DNA of 64,000 bases from Tenacibaculum sp. 190524A02b (GTDB lineage: Bacteria > Bacteroidota > Bacteroidia > Flavobacteriales > Flavobacteriaceae). Below are positions 24,986-34,842 of this stretch, one piece after another. The notes under the pieces were generated by a model that was not told the DNA's origin, made no database searches, and saw only the letters and a program-made list of their open reading frames with translations. The position numbers and the translations under genes are program-made. Within the stretch, counting starts at the first letter, position 1. The number at the start of each line of letters is the position of its first letter. The DNA lies in assembly GCF_964036645.1 (NCBI RefSeq), contig NZ_OZ038525.1, positions 2,130,501-2,194,500 of the forward strand, given 5' to 3'.

Positions 24986-26548
24986 ATGAGTAAAAAAAAC
25001 TTCTTCGTAATTGTTATTTTAATGAGTATTTCTCTTATAGGAATCATTTCTGTTCAATTATATTGGATAAAAGATGCTATTAAAAATAAACAACAACAAT
25101 TTGAGAACGATGTTACCATAGCCTTGGCTAAAACCTCTGAAAGAATAAAGGAACGAGAAGAAAATGAAGCCTTTAGAGAGTACAGTAAATTTTTAGAAAC
25201 TGATCGATTTAGAACTGATGCTGAAGTTAAAAATTTCCTATTCAAAGAAATAGATACTACAGGTAATAAAAGCTTTATTTTTGGAACCTACGTTGAAGAA
25301 AATTACAAAATCCCTACTGGTTTTTCAGTTAACGACTCTACCTTTATAAAAAAAATAACGGGAAAACAAGACTTTTTATACGTGCAAGCTCTTCAATCTA
25401 AAAATGATTTTTCTGCAAGTTATAACGAAAAAAGATTTTCAACCTACAAAAGATATGATAAATGGGATAAAATGCAGTATTCAGAAATTTTCAAACAACG
25501 TAAACGTTTTTACCCTATTTATAAAAGAGTTAGCAATAAAGAATTAAATAATACGTTAAAAGAGGAGTTTACTAAAAGAAACATTACTCAGGATTTCAAA
25601 TACGGTGTATATGAAGACGGATTTGCAACCCCTTTAAAATCAGGATACTTCAACATACAACCTGACGATAATTTTTACTATCCATTACTTGAAGATGAAA
25701 ATGGAAATAGCAAATATAAACTTTATGTAAAATTTCCAAACAAGAGAGAAAACATGCTTTCTGGAATGATGAAAATTTTATTACTCTCATTATTGTTTAT
25801 TGGTATAATTATTGCTGCATTTTCTACATCATTATATCAACTAGTGAGACAGAAAAAAATATCAGAAATTAAAACTGATTTTATAAATAATATGACACAC
25901 GAGTTTAAAACACCTATTGCCACTATCAATTTAGCTTTAGATGCTATAAAAAATCCTCGAATTATAAAAGATGAGGATAAGGTAAAGCGATACGTTCAAA
26001 TGATTCGTGATGAAAATAAGCGCATGCATGGTCAAGTTGAAAATGTTCTTCGAATTTCAAAGTTAGAAAAAAACCAAATTGAAATTAGTAAGGATGCTAC
26101 CGATATGCAAGACATTATAACAGAAGCTATTGAACATATTCAACTTTTAGTTGATGATAAAAACGGAACTGTAACGACTAATTTTAAAGCAATATCTTCC
26201 GAAGTTTTAGGAAATCAATTTCATTTAACTAATGTGGCTGTTAACATTCTTGAGAATGCAGTAAAATACTCTGAAGATGCACCTAAAATTGATGTTATAA
26301 CCGAAAACACAAATAAATACTTTATCTTTAAGGTAAAAGATCAAGGTATTGGAATGAGTAGAAATGCTCAAAAATATGTATTTAATAAATTTTACAGAGA
26401 ACATAAAGGAAACATTCACAATGTAAAAGGGCACGGATTAGGATTAGCCTATGTAAAAGAAATAATAGACAACCACCATGGCACCGTTTATGTTGAGAGT
26501 GAAAAAAGTAAAGGAAGCACATTTACAGTTAAATTACCATTAATATAA
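24986..26548 (+). CDS. Sensor histidine kinase
   Basis: The 520-residue protein has a membrane helix at about 7-27, a periplasmic sensor of about 230 residues with no fold I can name, a second helix near 262-284, then HisKA with phospho-acceptor H305 in MTHEFKTPIA and an ATPase domain with N box NILENAVKYS, G1 DQGIGM and G2 GHGLGLAYV. It would autophosphorylate and pass phosphate to the response regulator 14 bases downstream. The signal is unknown. The perfect palindrome just upstream may allow feedback control. Confidence 0.92.
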   Translation: MSKKNFFVIVILMSISLIGIISVQLYWIKDAIKNKQQQFENDVTIALAKTSERIKEREENEAFREYSKFLETDRFRTDAEVKNFLFKEIDTTGNKSFIFGTYVEENYKIPTGFSVNDSTFIKKITGKQDFLYVQALQSKNDFSASYNEKRFSTYKRYDKWDKMQYSEIFKQRKRFYPIYKRVSNKELNNTLKEEFTKRNITQDFKYGVYEDGFATPLKSGYFNIQPDDNFYYPLLEDENGNSKYKLYVKFPNKRENMLSGMMKILLLSLLFIGIIIAAFSTSLYQLVRQKKISEIKTDFINNMTHEFKTPIATINLALDAIKNPRIIKDEDKVKRYVQMIRDENKRMHGQVENVLRISKLEKNQIEISKDATDMQDIITEAIEHIQLLVDDKNGTVTTNFKAISSEVLGNQFHLTNVAVNILENAVKYSEDAPKIDVITENTNKYFIFKVKDQGIGMSRNAQKYVFNKFYREHKGNIHNVKGHGLGLAYVKEIIDNHHGTVYVESEKSKGSTFTVKLPLI

Positions 26549-26562
26549 AATGAAAGGATACA

Positions 26563-27261
26563 ATGGGAAGTAAAAAAATTCTACTAGTTGAAGACGATCC
26601 TAATTTCGGAACCGTACTTAAAGATTATTTAGCCCTTAATGATTACAATGTAACTCATGCTAAGGATGGAATTGACGGGTTAATTATGTTTAAAAATGCA
26701 GAGTATGACCTTTGTATTTTAGATGTTATGATGCCTAGAAAAGATGGTTTTTCATTAGCTGAAGACATCAGAACCACTAACAAAGAAATACCTATTATTT
26801 TCTTAACTGCTAAAACATTAAAAGAAGATGTTTTAAGGGGTTATCAAGTGGGGGCTGATGACTACTTAAATAAACCTTTTGATTCTGAAGTACTTTTACA
26901 CAAAATAAAAGCTATTTTACAACGTAAGGAAAGTGAAAAATCAAAAGATAGTGAGGAGTTTGAGTTTAAAATTGGACAATTTGATTTTAACTCAAAACTT
27001 AGACATCTTGGTTTTAACGGTGGTGAACCTCAAAAACTATCACCTAAAGAGAGTAAACTACTTAGAATGTTAGCTATCCATAAAAATGATTTAATGCCTA
27101 GAGAGTTAGCATTAACAAAAATATGGAGAGATGATAATTACTTTACATCTAGAAGTATGGATGTATATATTGCCAAACTACGAAAGTATTTAAAAACAGA
27201 TGAAAACGTTGAAATATTAAATATTCACGGAGAAGGTTTTAGACTAATTGATAAGTCATAA
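26563..27261 (+). CDS. OmpR-family response regulator
   Basis: The 232-residue protein has a receiver domain with acidic pocket E10/D11/D12, phospho-acceptor D54 in LDVMMPRKDG, T82 in LTAK and K104 in KPF. Its C-terminal winged helix (about 135-230) contains SPKESKLLRMLAIHKNDLMPRE and FTSRSMDVYIAKLRKYLK. It pairs with the kinase immediately upstream. A terminator hairpin follows at 27286. Confidence 0.93.
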   Translation: MGSKKILLVEDDPNFGTVLKDYLALNDYNVTHAKDGIDGLIMFKNAEYDLCILDVMMPRKDGFSLAEDIRTTNKEIPIIFLTAKTLKEDVLRGYQVGADDYLNKPFDSEVLLHKIKAILQRKESEKSKDSEEFEFKIGQFDFNSKLRHLGFNGGEPQKLSPKESKLLRMLAIHKNDLMPRELALTKIWRDDNYFTSRSMDVYIAKLRKYLKTDENVEILNIHGEGFRLIDKS

Positions 27262-27285
27262 TAAAATACTAATATGAAAAAGTAT

Positions 27286-27320
27286 AAAAAAGCTTCCTTA
27301 TATTTAAGGGAGCTTTTTTA
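27286..27320 (+). terminator. Terminator of the two-component operon
   Basis: AAAAAGCTTCCTTA pairs with TAAGGGAGCTTTTT (one G-T wobble) with a 3-4-base loop and T-rich tail. Confidence 0.85.
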
Positions 27321-27379
27321 TTTGTAACAAAAAATAGCTCGAATCGTCATATTCTCATAACCAACAAAAACTATTTCGT

Positions 27380-28288
27380 TTGGAAACAATTCTATCAATT
27401 AAAAACTTGCATAAAAACTACGGTAAAATTCAAGCTGTAAAAGATTTGTCTTTTGATATACAAAAAGGTAATATCTACGGAATATTAGGACCTAATGGAA
27501 GTGGAAAATCAACTACTTTAGGTATCATTTTAAACGTAGTAAATAAAACTTCAGGTACTTTCAGTTGGTTTAATGGCAATGTATCAACTCACAATGCCCT
27601 AAAAAAAGTAGGAGCTATTATAGAGCGCCCGAACTTTTACCCATATATGACTGCTGTTCAAAATCTAGAACTGATCTGTAAAATAAAGGAGGTGACTTAT
27701 GAAAATATTGAAGAAAAACTAAAGATTGTCAATCTATACGATCGTAAGGACGATAAATTCAAAACCTATTCTTTAGGTATGAAACAACGATTAGCTATTG
27801 CCTCTGCTTTACTAAATAATCCTGAAATTTTAATCTTAGATGAACCTACTAATGGATTGGATCCTCAAGGAATTCATGAAATAAGAGAAATCATTAAAAA
27901 AATTGCTAAAAATGGTACTACCATTCTTCTTGCTTCTCATTTATTAGATGAAGTTGAAAAAGTTTGCACACATGTTATTGTTTTACAAAAGGGCGAAAAG
28001 CTCTACAATGGACGTGTAGAAACCATAATAGCCTCAAATGGTATAGTAGAAATTAAAACAGACGGTAACATTGACTCTTTAACTAATGTTTTAAAAAATT
28101 ATCATGAAGTAGCTAGTGTTAATATAGATGACGATTTAGTTATAGCTCAATTAGAAAACGATATTTCAGCAGCTGTACTAAATAAACATTTATTTGAAAA
28201 TAACATTTCTGTTTCTCATTTAGTAAAAAGAAAACCAAGTTTAGAACAACAATTTCTAAATTTAACTAACAATAATAAAACATTATAA
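27380..28288 (+). CDS. ABC transporter ATPase (ABC-2, BcrA-like)
   Basis: The 302-residue protein starts at TTG 27380, matching METILSIKNLHKNYGKI. It has Walker A LGPNGSGKST (36-45), signature YSLGMKQRLAIASALL, Walker B ILILDEPTNGLD and an H-loop ASH. The ~80-residue C-terminal extension is typical of ATPases of drug/lantibiotic-type ABC-2 exporters. It is separated from the membrane subunit by two bases. The transported compound is unknown. Confidence 0.9.
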   Translation: METILSIKNLHKNYGKIQAVKDLSFDIQKGNIYGILGPNGSGKSTTLGIILNVVNKTSGTFSWFNGNVSTHNALKKVGAIIERPNFYPYMTAVQNLELICKIKEVTYENIEEKLKIVNLYDRKDDKFKTYSLGMKQRLAIASALLNNPEILILDEPTNGLDPQGIHEIREIIKKIAKNGTTILLASHLLDEVEKVCTHVIVLQKGEKLYNGRVETIIASNGIVEIKTDGNIDSLTNVLKNYHEVASVNIDDDLVIAQLENDISAAVLNKHLFENNISVSHLVKRKPSLEQQFLNLTNNNKTL

Positions 28289-28290
28289 AT

Positions 28291-29127
28291 ATGCTACGTT
28301 TATTAAGTATTGAATTTCATAAATTAAAACATAATAAAGCTAGTAGAGTATTATCTATCATATACTTTGGGCTTTTAACTTCAATTGCCTTAATTGCTAT
28401 TATTAAATTTAACTTCGGAGTTTTTAAGTTTCACTTGGCAGAACAAGGAATATTTAATTTTCCATATATATGGCACTTTAACACTTATGTTGCTGCAATA
28501 TTTAAATTTTTCCTACTCATGGTAATTGTTTCTATGATGGCAAATGAATACAGCTACAAAACACTAAAACAAAACCTCATAGATGGATTAAGTAAAAAAG
28601 AATTTATCCTCTCAAAATTCTATACCGTAATTGCTTTTGCCTTAGTTTCAACCATTTTTGTTTTTATTGTTTCATTAACTCTAGGCTTAATTTATTCTGA
28701 TTTCAACGAGTTCACAATTATTTTTTCTGACTTAGATTATTTATTAGCATTTTTTATAAAATTAGTCGGCTTTTTCTCTTTTGGTTTATTCTTAGGAATC
28801 CTCATTAAAAGATCAGCTTTTGCAGTTGCAGCTATGATTGTTTGGTATTTGATAGAGTGGTTAATTTATGGGCTTTTAGGCTGGAAAATAGTTTCTGATT
28901 GGAAAATCGCACAAAGCATTAAAAACTTCTTGCCTCTAGAAGCAATGCAAAATTTGATAATTGAACCAGGATCAAGACTAGGTGCTGTTAAATCTATAGC
29001 AAACCAATTAGGGCAAAATTTCACAAAAGACTATTCAGTAAGTATTTTTAACATCACTATTGTATTAGTTTGGACTATTATCTTTATCTATTTTTCATAT
29101 TTTTTGTTAAAAAAGAGAGATTTATAG
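28291..29127 (+). CDS. ABC-2 type transporter permease
   Basis: This 278-residue protein has about six membrane helices, for example SRVLSIIYFGLLTSIALIAI near the start, FKFFLLMVIVSMMANEYSY with the conserved E after the second helix, and FNITIVLVWTIIFIYFSYFL at the end. The architecture and position two bases after an ABC-2 ATPase make it the membrane partner. It ends in LLKKRDL. It may form a homodimer; substrate unknown. Confidence 0.88.
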   Translation: MLRLLSIEFHKLKHNKASRVLSIIYFGLLTSIALIAIIKFNFGVFKFHLAEQGIFNFPYIWHFNTYVAAIFKFFLLMVIVSMMANEYSYKTLKQNLIDGLSKKEFILSKFYTVIAFALVSTIFVFIVSLTLGLIYSDFNEFTIIFSDLDYLLAFFIKLVGFFSFGLFLGILIKRSAFAVAAMIVWYLIEWLIYGLLGWKIVSDWKIAQSIKNFLPLEAMQNLIIEPGSRLGAVKSIANQLGQNFTKDYSVSIFNITIVLVWTIIFIYFSYFLLKKRDL

Positions 29128-29178
29128 AGGGTTTTAAGTAGTTTAGCTGTTATATATGATGGGGACATAATTTTTAGA

Positions 29179-32100
29179 ATGAAAAAACTACTTACACTTT
29201 TAGCTTTATTTGTTGTATTTTTAACACACGCTCAAAAAGAAGCGAATATCTGGTATTTTGGTCAAAAATCTGGTTTAAATTTTAACACAATACCTCCAAC
29301 AGCATTAAATGACGGCGCTTTAAGTACTTTAGAGGGCTGCTCTTCTTTTTCAGATGCTAATGGAAATCTACTGTTCTATTCTGATGGTATAAAAGTTTAT
29401 GATAAAAATCATCAGATTATGACATTCACAAATGGAATACTTGCCAATAACTTAAAAGGAGATCCTTCTAGTACACAATCTGGTATGATTATACCTAAGC
29501 CTAAATCAAATAGTATCTACTATTTATTTACTGTTGATGATGGCCCTAGGATTGATTTCAGCACAGGCCAGATAATAGAAAACGGAAAAGGATTTAATGT
29601 TTACACTATAGACATGTCTTTAAACAGTGGTTTAGGACAATTAATAGATGAAGATAACGATGGAGTTTTTTTTAAGGATCTTTCTGATGGAAAATTTAAT
29701 GATTGGACTGAAAAAGTAGCCGCTGTAAGAGGTAGTGAATGTAATACCTTTTGGGTTGTTTCTTGTAATGACAATGAATTTTATGCTTATAAAATTGATG
29801 AAAACGGTATAAATGCAACCCCAGTAATCTCTCCAGCTAATGCTCTTATTACACGAAGAGGTTATTTAAAACTATCTCCTGACGGTTCTAAATTAGCCGT
29901 TGCTAATCAAGGAAATAATGAGTCTTTATTATACTCATTTGATAATTTAACTGGTAAACTTTCTTCAACTCAAACACAACTTACTACATGGAATGATGGG
30001 CAAGCATACGGTATTGAATTTTCAAGAAACTCAACAAAACTATATGTATCTACCACTGAATTCTTCACAGACGATTTAACAAACCCTAGCACCTATAAAT
30101 TATTTCAATTTGATTTGACTTCTGATGATATTCGTAATTCAAAAGAGTTAATTCACCGCCAAGATGGTTTTAGAGGCGCATTACAGCTAGGCCCCAATGG
30201 TAAAATTTATGCCACAATCCCTCAGTCTTATGGCAATCCTGGGGGATTTGCTACACATTTGGATGTTATAGAAAACCCTAATGCCCCTGCAAGTGACATA
30301 AGGTTTATTGAAAACGCAATTCCTTTAAACAAAACTTTATCTACCCAAGGACTACCTCCTTTTATCTCTTCCTTATTATTACCTATAGAAATAAAAGAAC
30401 TTAGTTCAAATGAGCTTGTAAATGATAAAACATTACAATTCTGTAAAGGAGATTCTAAAACTATAAATTCTGAAATAGTAACTGGAAGTAGCGTTCGTTA
30501 TGACTGGGTTTTTGATAATGGAGTTACAAAAACCTCTATCTCTACTACTTCTTCATTAGAATTGTTGAATATTGATGCAAATAGCGCTGGTGAATATAAA
30601 TTAACAGTAACGTTAACTGATTCTTGTGGAAATGATGTCAAAAAAGAAGGTTCTTTTAAGGTAGAAGTTTATGAAGCTACTAATGCCACTCAACCTAGTA
30701 ATATTAATTTTTGTGATATAGATAATGATGGGTTTAATACTTTTGATTTACAAAATGATGTAACACCTACCATTTTAAACGGTCAAGATCCTGATATTTT
30801 TGAGATTGTCTATTATCTTTCACAAGACGATGCCAATAACAATAACATAACTAACGCTTTAGCAAACCCATATACTAATACAACTCCATTTGCAAACAAT
30901 ATTGTATATGCAAGAATGCATAACAAAGTAGCACCTAATGCTTGTTATGATATTAAAACTTTTAATCTATCCGTAACTGGAAATCCAGAACCTCAAACAC
31001 CTAGCCCTTATAACCTTTGTGATGATACAACCAGTGGTAGTGATATTGATGGAATTAATACTAATTTTTTGCTAAACACTAAAGATTCAGAAATTTTAGG
31101 TAGTCTTGACCCTTCACTATATAAAGTTACCTATTATAAATCATTAATTGGTGCTCAAACCGACAACAGTGCTAATGTAATTAACAAAAATATTCCTTAC
31201 CAAAATGAAACTAAAGATTCTCAAACTATTTATGTTCGTGTAGAAAATAGAAATAATAGTATTTGTAACGACTCATCTGTTTCTTTTAATTTAGTTGTTA
31301 ACAAACTACCTGAAATTAATAGTACTGTTACTTTAAAACAATGTGATAATGACACTGACGCTTTTGCTAATTTTAATCTAAATGAGGTTAGAAGTAAAAT
31401 ATCTAGTAACTATGAAAATGAAACGTTTGTTTATTTTGAATCTCCTTCTGATGCTTTAAGCGGAATCGCTCCAATACCTAATCCATTATCTTATCAAAAT
31501 AAAACAGCTACTTCAGATAAGATTTGGACTACTGTAACAAATTCAAATGGATGTAAAAGAATAGCTGAAGTTAACTTAATAGTTTCTACAACTGGTATTC
31601 CTTCTAACTTCCAAACATTAGCTTTTAACTCTTGTGATGATATATTTGATAATAACGGAACAAATAGTGATTTAGATGGTATAAGTACATTTGATTTTAG
31701 TGATGCTGACCGAAAAATTAGAGGTTTATTTACCGCTGTAGGGCAGGCAATAGAAGTAACTTATTATGAAAACGAAAATGATGCTCTTGCTGAGACAAAT
31801 GCCATTTCTGATATTTCTAATCACAGAAATACAAACTCTCCTTTTACACAAAACATATATGTTCGTGTTGATAGTGAGTTAAGTAATGACTGCCTTGGTC
31901 TTGGACATCATATTACTCTAACTGTAAACCCATTACCTATATTTGATATTACTACTACATCTGACCTAGTTTGCCTAAACAATCCACAAGTAAGGTTAGA
32001 AGTTGTAAATAATAATGCCACATATAGTTACGAATGGACTCGAATTGGTAGCTCAGGTGTACTTAACGCTACTAATTTTATAGATATAGATAAAGGAGGT

Positions 32101-32712
32101 ACTTATATTGTTACCGCAACAACGCAAGATGGAACTTTATGTTCTAGAAGCCAAGAAATTACTATAGCCCAATCTACTAGTCCAACATTAACAGACAATG
32201 ACGTTATTATTGTAGATGACACCAATAATGATCAAACTAACACCTATACTATTAAAATAAGAACTACTAATCTTGGAATTGGTGATTATCAATTTGCACT
32301 TATAGATAAAAAAAATAACCAGACTCCATTTCAAGACAATCCATTTTTTACAAATCTATCTGGTGGCTTTTACACTATTTTAGTTAATGATAAAAATGGT
32401 TGTGTTCCTGATGCAATGCTTGAAGTTGCAATTGTTCAATTTCAAAAGTTTTTTACCCCAAATGGAGATGGAGTTTATGACACATGGAAAATTAAAGGAG
32501 CTAATGCTACATTTTTTCCTTCAAGTGAAATTTCAATTTTTAATAGATATGGAAAACTTGTAGCTAAAATACCTATTGAAAGTGAAGGTTGGGACGGTAC
32601 TTTTAACGGGAAAGTTTTACCTTCTAATGATTATTGGTTTAATGTTCAGCTTACAGACAGAAAAGGAAGAAAGTTTGAGCACCAAGGTCATTTTTCTTTA
32701 CTTAGAAAATAA
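29179..32712 (+). CDS. T9SS type B secreted protein with gliding-type C-terminal domain
   Basis: The 1177-residue protein starts with a signal peptide (MKKLLTLLALFVVFLTHAQ) and ends with a gliding-motility-associated CHU_C-type domain: QKFFTPNGDGVYDTWKIKG, SEISIFNRYGKLVAKI, EGWDGTFNGKVLPSNDYWF and a final HFSLLRK. This is the type B sorting signal of the Type IX system. Residues about 20-420 look like a beta-propeller-like domain (ANIWYFGQKSGLNF, LKLSPDGSKLAVANQGN). Beyond that are repeated ~90-residue units, each with an NLCDD/QCDND-type acidic start and YYxSxxDA motif. It is therefore a large surface or released protein. Function unknown. Confidence 0.88.
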   Translation: MKKLLTLLALFVVFLTHAQKEANIWYFGQKSGLNFNTIPPTALNDGALSTLEGCSSFSDANGNLLFYSDGIKVYDKNHQIMTFTNGILANNLKGDPSSTQSGMIIPKPKSNSIYYLFTVDDGPRIDFSTGQIIENGKGFNVYTIDMSLNSGLGQLIDEDNDGVFFKDLSDGKFNDWTEKVAAVRGSECNTFWVVSCNDNEFYAYKIDENGINATPVISPANALITRRGYLKLSPDGSKLAVANQGNNESLLYSFDNLTGKLSSTQTQLTTWNDGQAYGIEFSRNSTKLYVSTTEFFTDDLTNPSTYKLFQFDLTSDDIRNSKELIHRQDGFRGALQLGPNGKIYATIPQSYGNPGGFATHLDVIENPNAPASDIRFIENAIPLNKTLSTQGLPPFISSLLLPIEIKELSSNELVNDKTLQFCKGDSKTINSEIVTGSSVRYDWVFDNGVTKTSISTTSSLELLNIDANSAGEYKLTVTLTDSCGNDVKKEGSFKVEVYEATNATQPSNINFCDIDNDGFNTFDLQNDVTPTILNGQDPDIFEIVYYLSQDDANNNNITNALANPYTNTTPFANNIVYARMHNKVAPNACYDIKTFNLSVTGNPEPQTPSPYNLCDDTTSGSDIDGINTNFLLNTKDSEILGSLDPSLYKVTYYKSLIGAQTDNSANVINKNIPYQNETKDSQTIYVRVENRNNSICNDSSVSFNLVVNKLPEINSTVTLKQCDNDTDAFANFNLNEVRSKISSNYENETFVYFESPSDALSGIAPIPNPLSYQNKTATSDKIWTTVTNSNGCKRIAEVNLIVSTTGIPSNFQTLAFNSCDDIFDNNGTNSDLDGISTFDFSDADRKIRGLFTAVGQAIEVTYYENENDALAETNAISDISNHRNTNSPFTQNIYVRVDSELSNDCLGLGHHITLTVNPLPIFDITTTSDLVCLNNPQVRLEVVNNNATYSYEWTRIGSSGVLNATNFIDIDKGGTYIVTATTQDGTLCSRSQEITIAQSTSPTLTDNDVIIVDDTNNDQTNTYTIKIRTTNLGIGDYQFALIDKKNNQTPFQDNPFFTNLSGGFYTILVNDKNGCVPDAMLEVAIVQFQKFFTPNGDGVYDTWKIKGANATFFPSSEISIFNRYGKLVAKIPIESEGWDGTFNGKVLPSNDYWFNVQLTDRKGRKFEHQGHFSLLRK

Positions 32713-32733
32713 TAACTTATAAAATATTTAAAC

Positions 32734-32766
32734 ATACGGATAGCATTAAAACTATCCGTATTTTTG
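32734..32766 (+). terminator. Terminator overlapping the uvrB promoter
   Basis: Perfect 10-bp stem ATACGGATAG / CTATCCGTAT with 8-base loop and TTTTTG tail; the tail is also the -7 box TATTTTTG (32759-32766). Confidence 0.75.
32759..32766 (+). promoter_or_regulatory. -7 box for uvrB
   Basis: TATTTTTG matches TAnnTTTG and ends five bases before ATG 32772. It forms part of the terminator stem and tail of the preceding gene. Confidence 0.5.
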
Positions 32767-32771
32767 TTTTT

Positions 32772-34763
32772 ATGAAGTTTGATTTACAATCGGAATTTAA
32801 GCCCACAGGAGACCAACCACAAGCGATAAAACAATTAGCTAACGGAATTTTAGAAAATGAAAAATACCAAACCTTATTAGGTGTTACTGGTTCTGGAAAA
32901 ACATTTTCTGTTGCTAATGTAGTAGCGGAGGTAAATAGACCTACTTTGGTTTTGGCTCATAATAAAACCTTGGCGGCACAATTATATACTGAGTTTAAAC
33001 AGTTTTTCCCTAACAATGCTGTAGAGTACTTTGTTTCTTATTATGATTACTACCAACCTGAAGCGTATATTCCGGTAACTGGAACCTACATAGAAAAAGA
33101 CCTTTCTATTAATGATGAAATAGAACGATTACGAATTAGCACCTCCTCTTCCCTACTCTCTGGTAGAAGAGACGTGTTAGTAGTAGCTTCTGTTTCTTGT
33201 TTATATGGTATTGGTAACCCCATTGAATTTAAAAAGAATGTCATTACTATTGAAGTAGATCAACAAATTTCAAGAACTAAATTTCTACATCAATTGGTGA
33301 CTAGTTTATATGCTAGAACAGAAACTGAAATAAAAAGTGGAACCTTTAAAGTTAAAGGTGATGTAGTTACCATTTATCCTTCTTATGGAGATAGTGGATA
33401 TAAAATTCATTTTTTCGGCGATGAGATTGAAGAAATAGAAACTTTTAATATTGAAAGTAACGAAACTGAAAGTAGGTTAGATCAGTTAAACATTTACCCT
33501 GCCAACTTATTTGTTACTTCACCAGATGTATTACAAAATGCTATTCATCAAATTCAAGACGACTTGATGAAGCAACACGATTACTTTAAAGAAATTGGGA
33601 AACATTTAGAGGCGAAACGCCTTAAAGAACGAACAGAATTCGATTTAGAAATGATTCGAGAATTAGGCTACTGTTCGGGGATTGAAAATTACTCACGTTA
33701 CCTTGATGGCAGAGAAGCTGGTACACGTCCGTTCTGTTTGTTAGATTATTTTCCTGATGACTATTTAATGGTTATTGATGAAAGTCATGTAACCGTTCCA
33801 CAAGTACACGCTATGTATGGAGGTGATAGAAGTAGAAAAGAAAACTTGGTAGAATATGGCTTCCGATTACCTGCTGCCATGGATAACAGACCTTTAAAGT
33901 TTGAAGAGTTTGAAATCTTACAAAACCAAGTAATCTATGTATCTGCCACACCAGCAGATTATGAATTACAAAAAACGGAAGGTTTATTTGTAGAACAAGT
34001 TATTCGCCCTACTGGATTGTTAGATCCAGAAATTGAGGTTAGACCCAGTCAAAATCAAATCGATGATTTAATTGAAGAAATTCAAATACGCGTTGAAAAA
34101 GATGAACGTACTTTAGTAACCACCTTAACCAAACGTATGGCTGAAGAATTAGCCAAATATCTTACTAGAATTCAAGTGCGTTGTAGGTATGTACACTCAG
34201 ATGTAGACACTTTAGAACGTGTTGAAATTATGCAAGGTTTACGTAAAGGTTTATTTGATGTATTGATTGGTGTTAATTTATTACGTGAGGGATTAGATTT
34301 ACCAGAAGTTTCCTTAGTTGCTATTTTAGATGCCGATAAAGAAGGTTTTTTACGTAGCCACCGCTCTTTAACTCAAACAGTAGGTAGAGCTGCACGTAAT
34401 GTGAATGGAAAAGCTATTATGTATGCTGATAAAATTACCAACAGTATGCAAATGACTATTGATGAAACTAACCGACGTAGAGAAAAACAAATCAATTATA
34501 ATACAGCACATAATATAACACCTACTCAAATAAATAAAAAGATTGATAATACACTTTCTAAAAGTGCAACCATTAGCTATCAGTATGACAATGCTATACA
34601 GAAAGCAGCCGAGCAGGATTTAGAATATTTACCGAAACAAGAAATTGAAAAACGTATCCGAGAAAAACGTAAACAAATGGAAGCTGCTGCTAAAAACTTA
34701 GATTTTATGGTAGCCGCACAATTACGTGATGAAATTGCTAATTTAAAATCTAAACTTTCATAA
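32772..34763 (+). CDS. uvrB: Excinuclease ABC subunit B
   Basis: The 663-residue helicase-like subunit of nucleotide excision repair has Walker A LLGVTGSGKT (35-44), the beta-hairpin AEYFVSYYDYYQPEAYIP-type segment (seen as EYFVSYYDYYQPEAYIP), helicase motifs LMVIDESH and VSATPADYE, and GVNLLREGLDLPEVSLVAILDADKEGF. A C-terminal UVR motif (LEYLPKQEIEKRIREKRKQM, then MVAAQLRDEI) binds UvrC. The length is normal. It is transcribed alone. Confidence 0.96.
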   Translation: MKFDLQSEFKPTGDQPQAIKQLANGILENEKYQTLLGVTGSGKTFSVANVVAEVNRPTLVLAHNKTLAAQLYTEFKQFFPNNAVEYFVSYYDYYQPEAYIPVTGTYIEKDLSINDEIERLRISTSSSLLSGRRDVLVVASVSCLYGIGNPIEFKKNVITIEVDQQISRTKFLHQLVTSLYARTETEIKSGTFKVKGDVVTIYPSYGDSGYKIHFFGDEIEEIETFNIESNETESRLDQLNIYPANLFVTSPDVLQNAIHQIQDDLMKQHDYFKEIGKHLEAKRLKERTEFDLEMIRELGYCSGIENYSRYLDGREAGTRPFCLLDYFPDDYLMVIDESHVTVPQVHAMYGGDRSRKENLVEYGFRLPAAMDNRPLKFEEFEILQNQVIYVSATPADYELQKTEGLFVEQVIRPTGLLDPEIEVRPSQNQIDDLIEEIQIRVEKDERTLVTTLTKRMAEELAKYLTRIQVRCRYVHSDVDTLERVEIMQGLRKGLFDVLIGVNLLREGLDLPEVSLVAILDADKEGFLRSHRSLTQTVGRAARNVNGKAIMYADKITNSMQMTIDETNRRREKQINYNTAHNITPTQINKKIDNTLSKSATISYQYDNAIQKAAEQDLEYLPKQEIEKRIREKRKQMEAAAKNLDFMVAAQLRDEIANLKSKLS

Positions 34764-34842
34764 ACTTCAATACTAACATTTTATACACTTTTTAAAAAAC
34801 TTATACAAATAAGATAAATAAATACAAATCAACAAAACAGAA

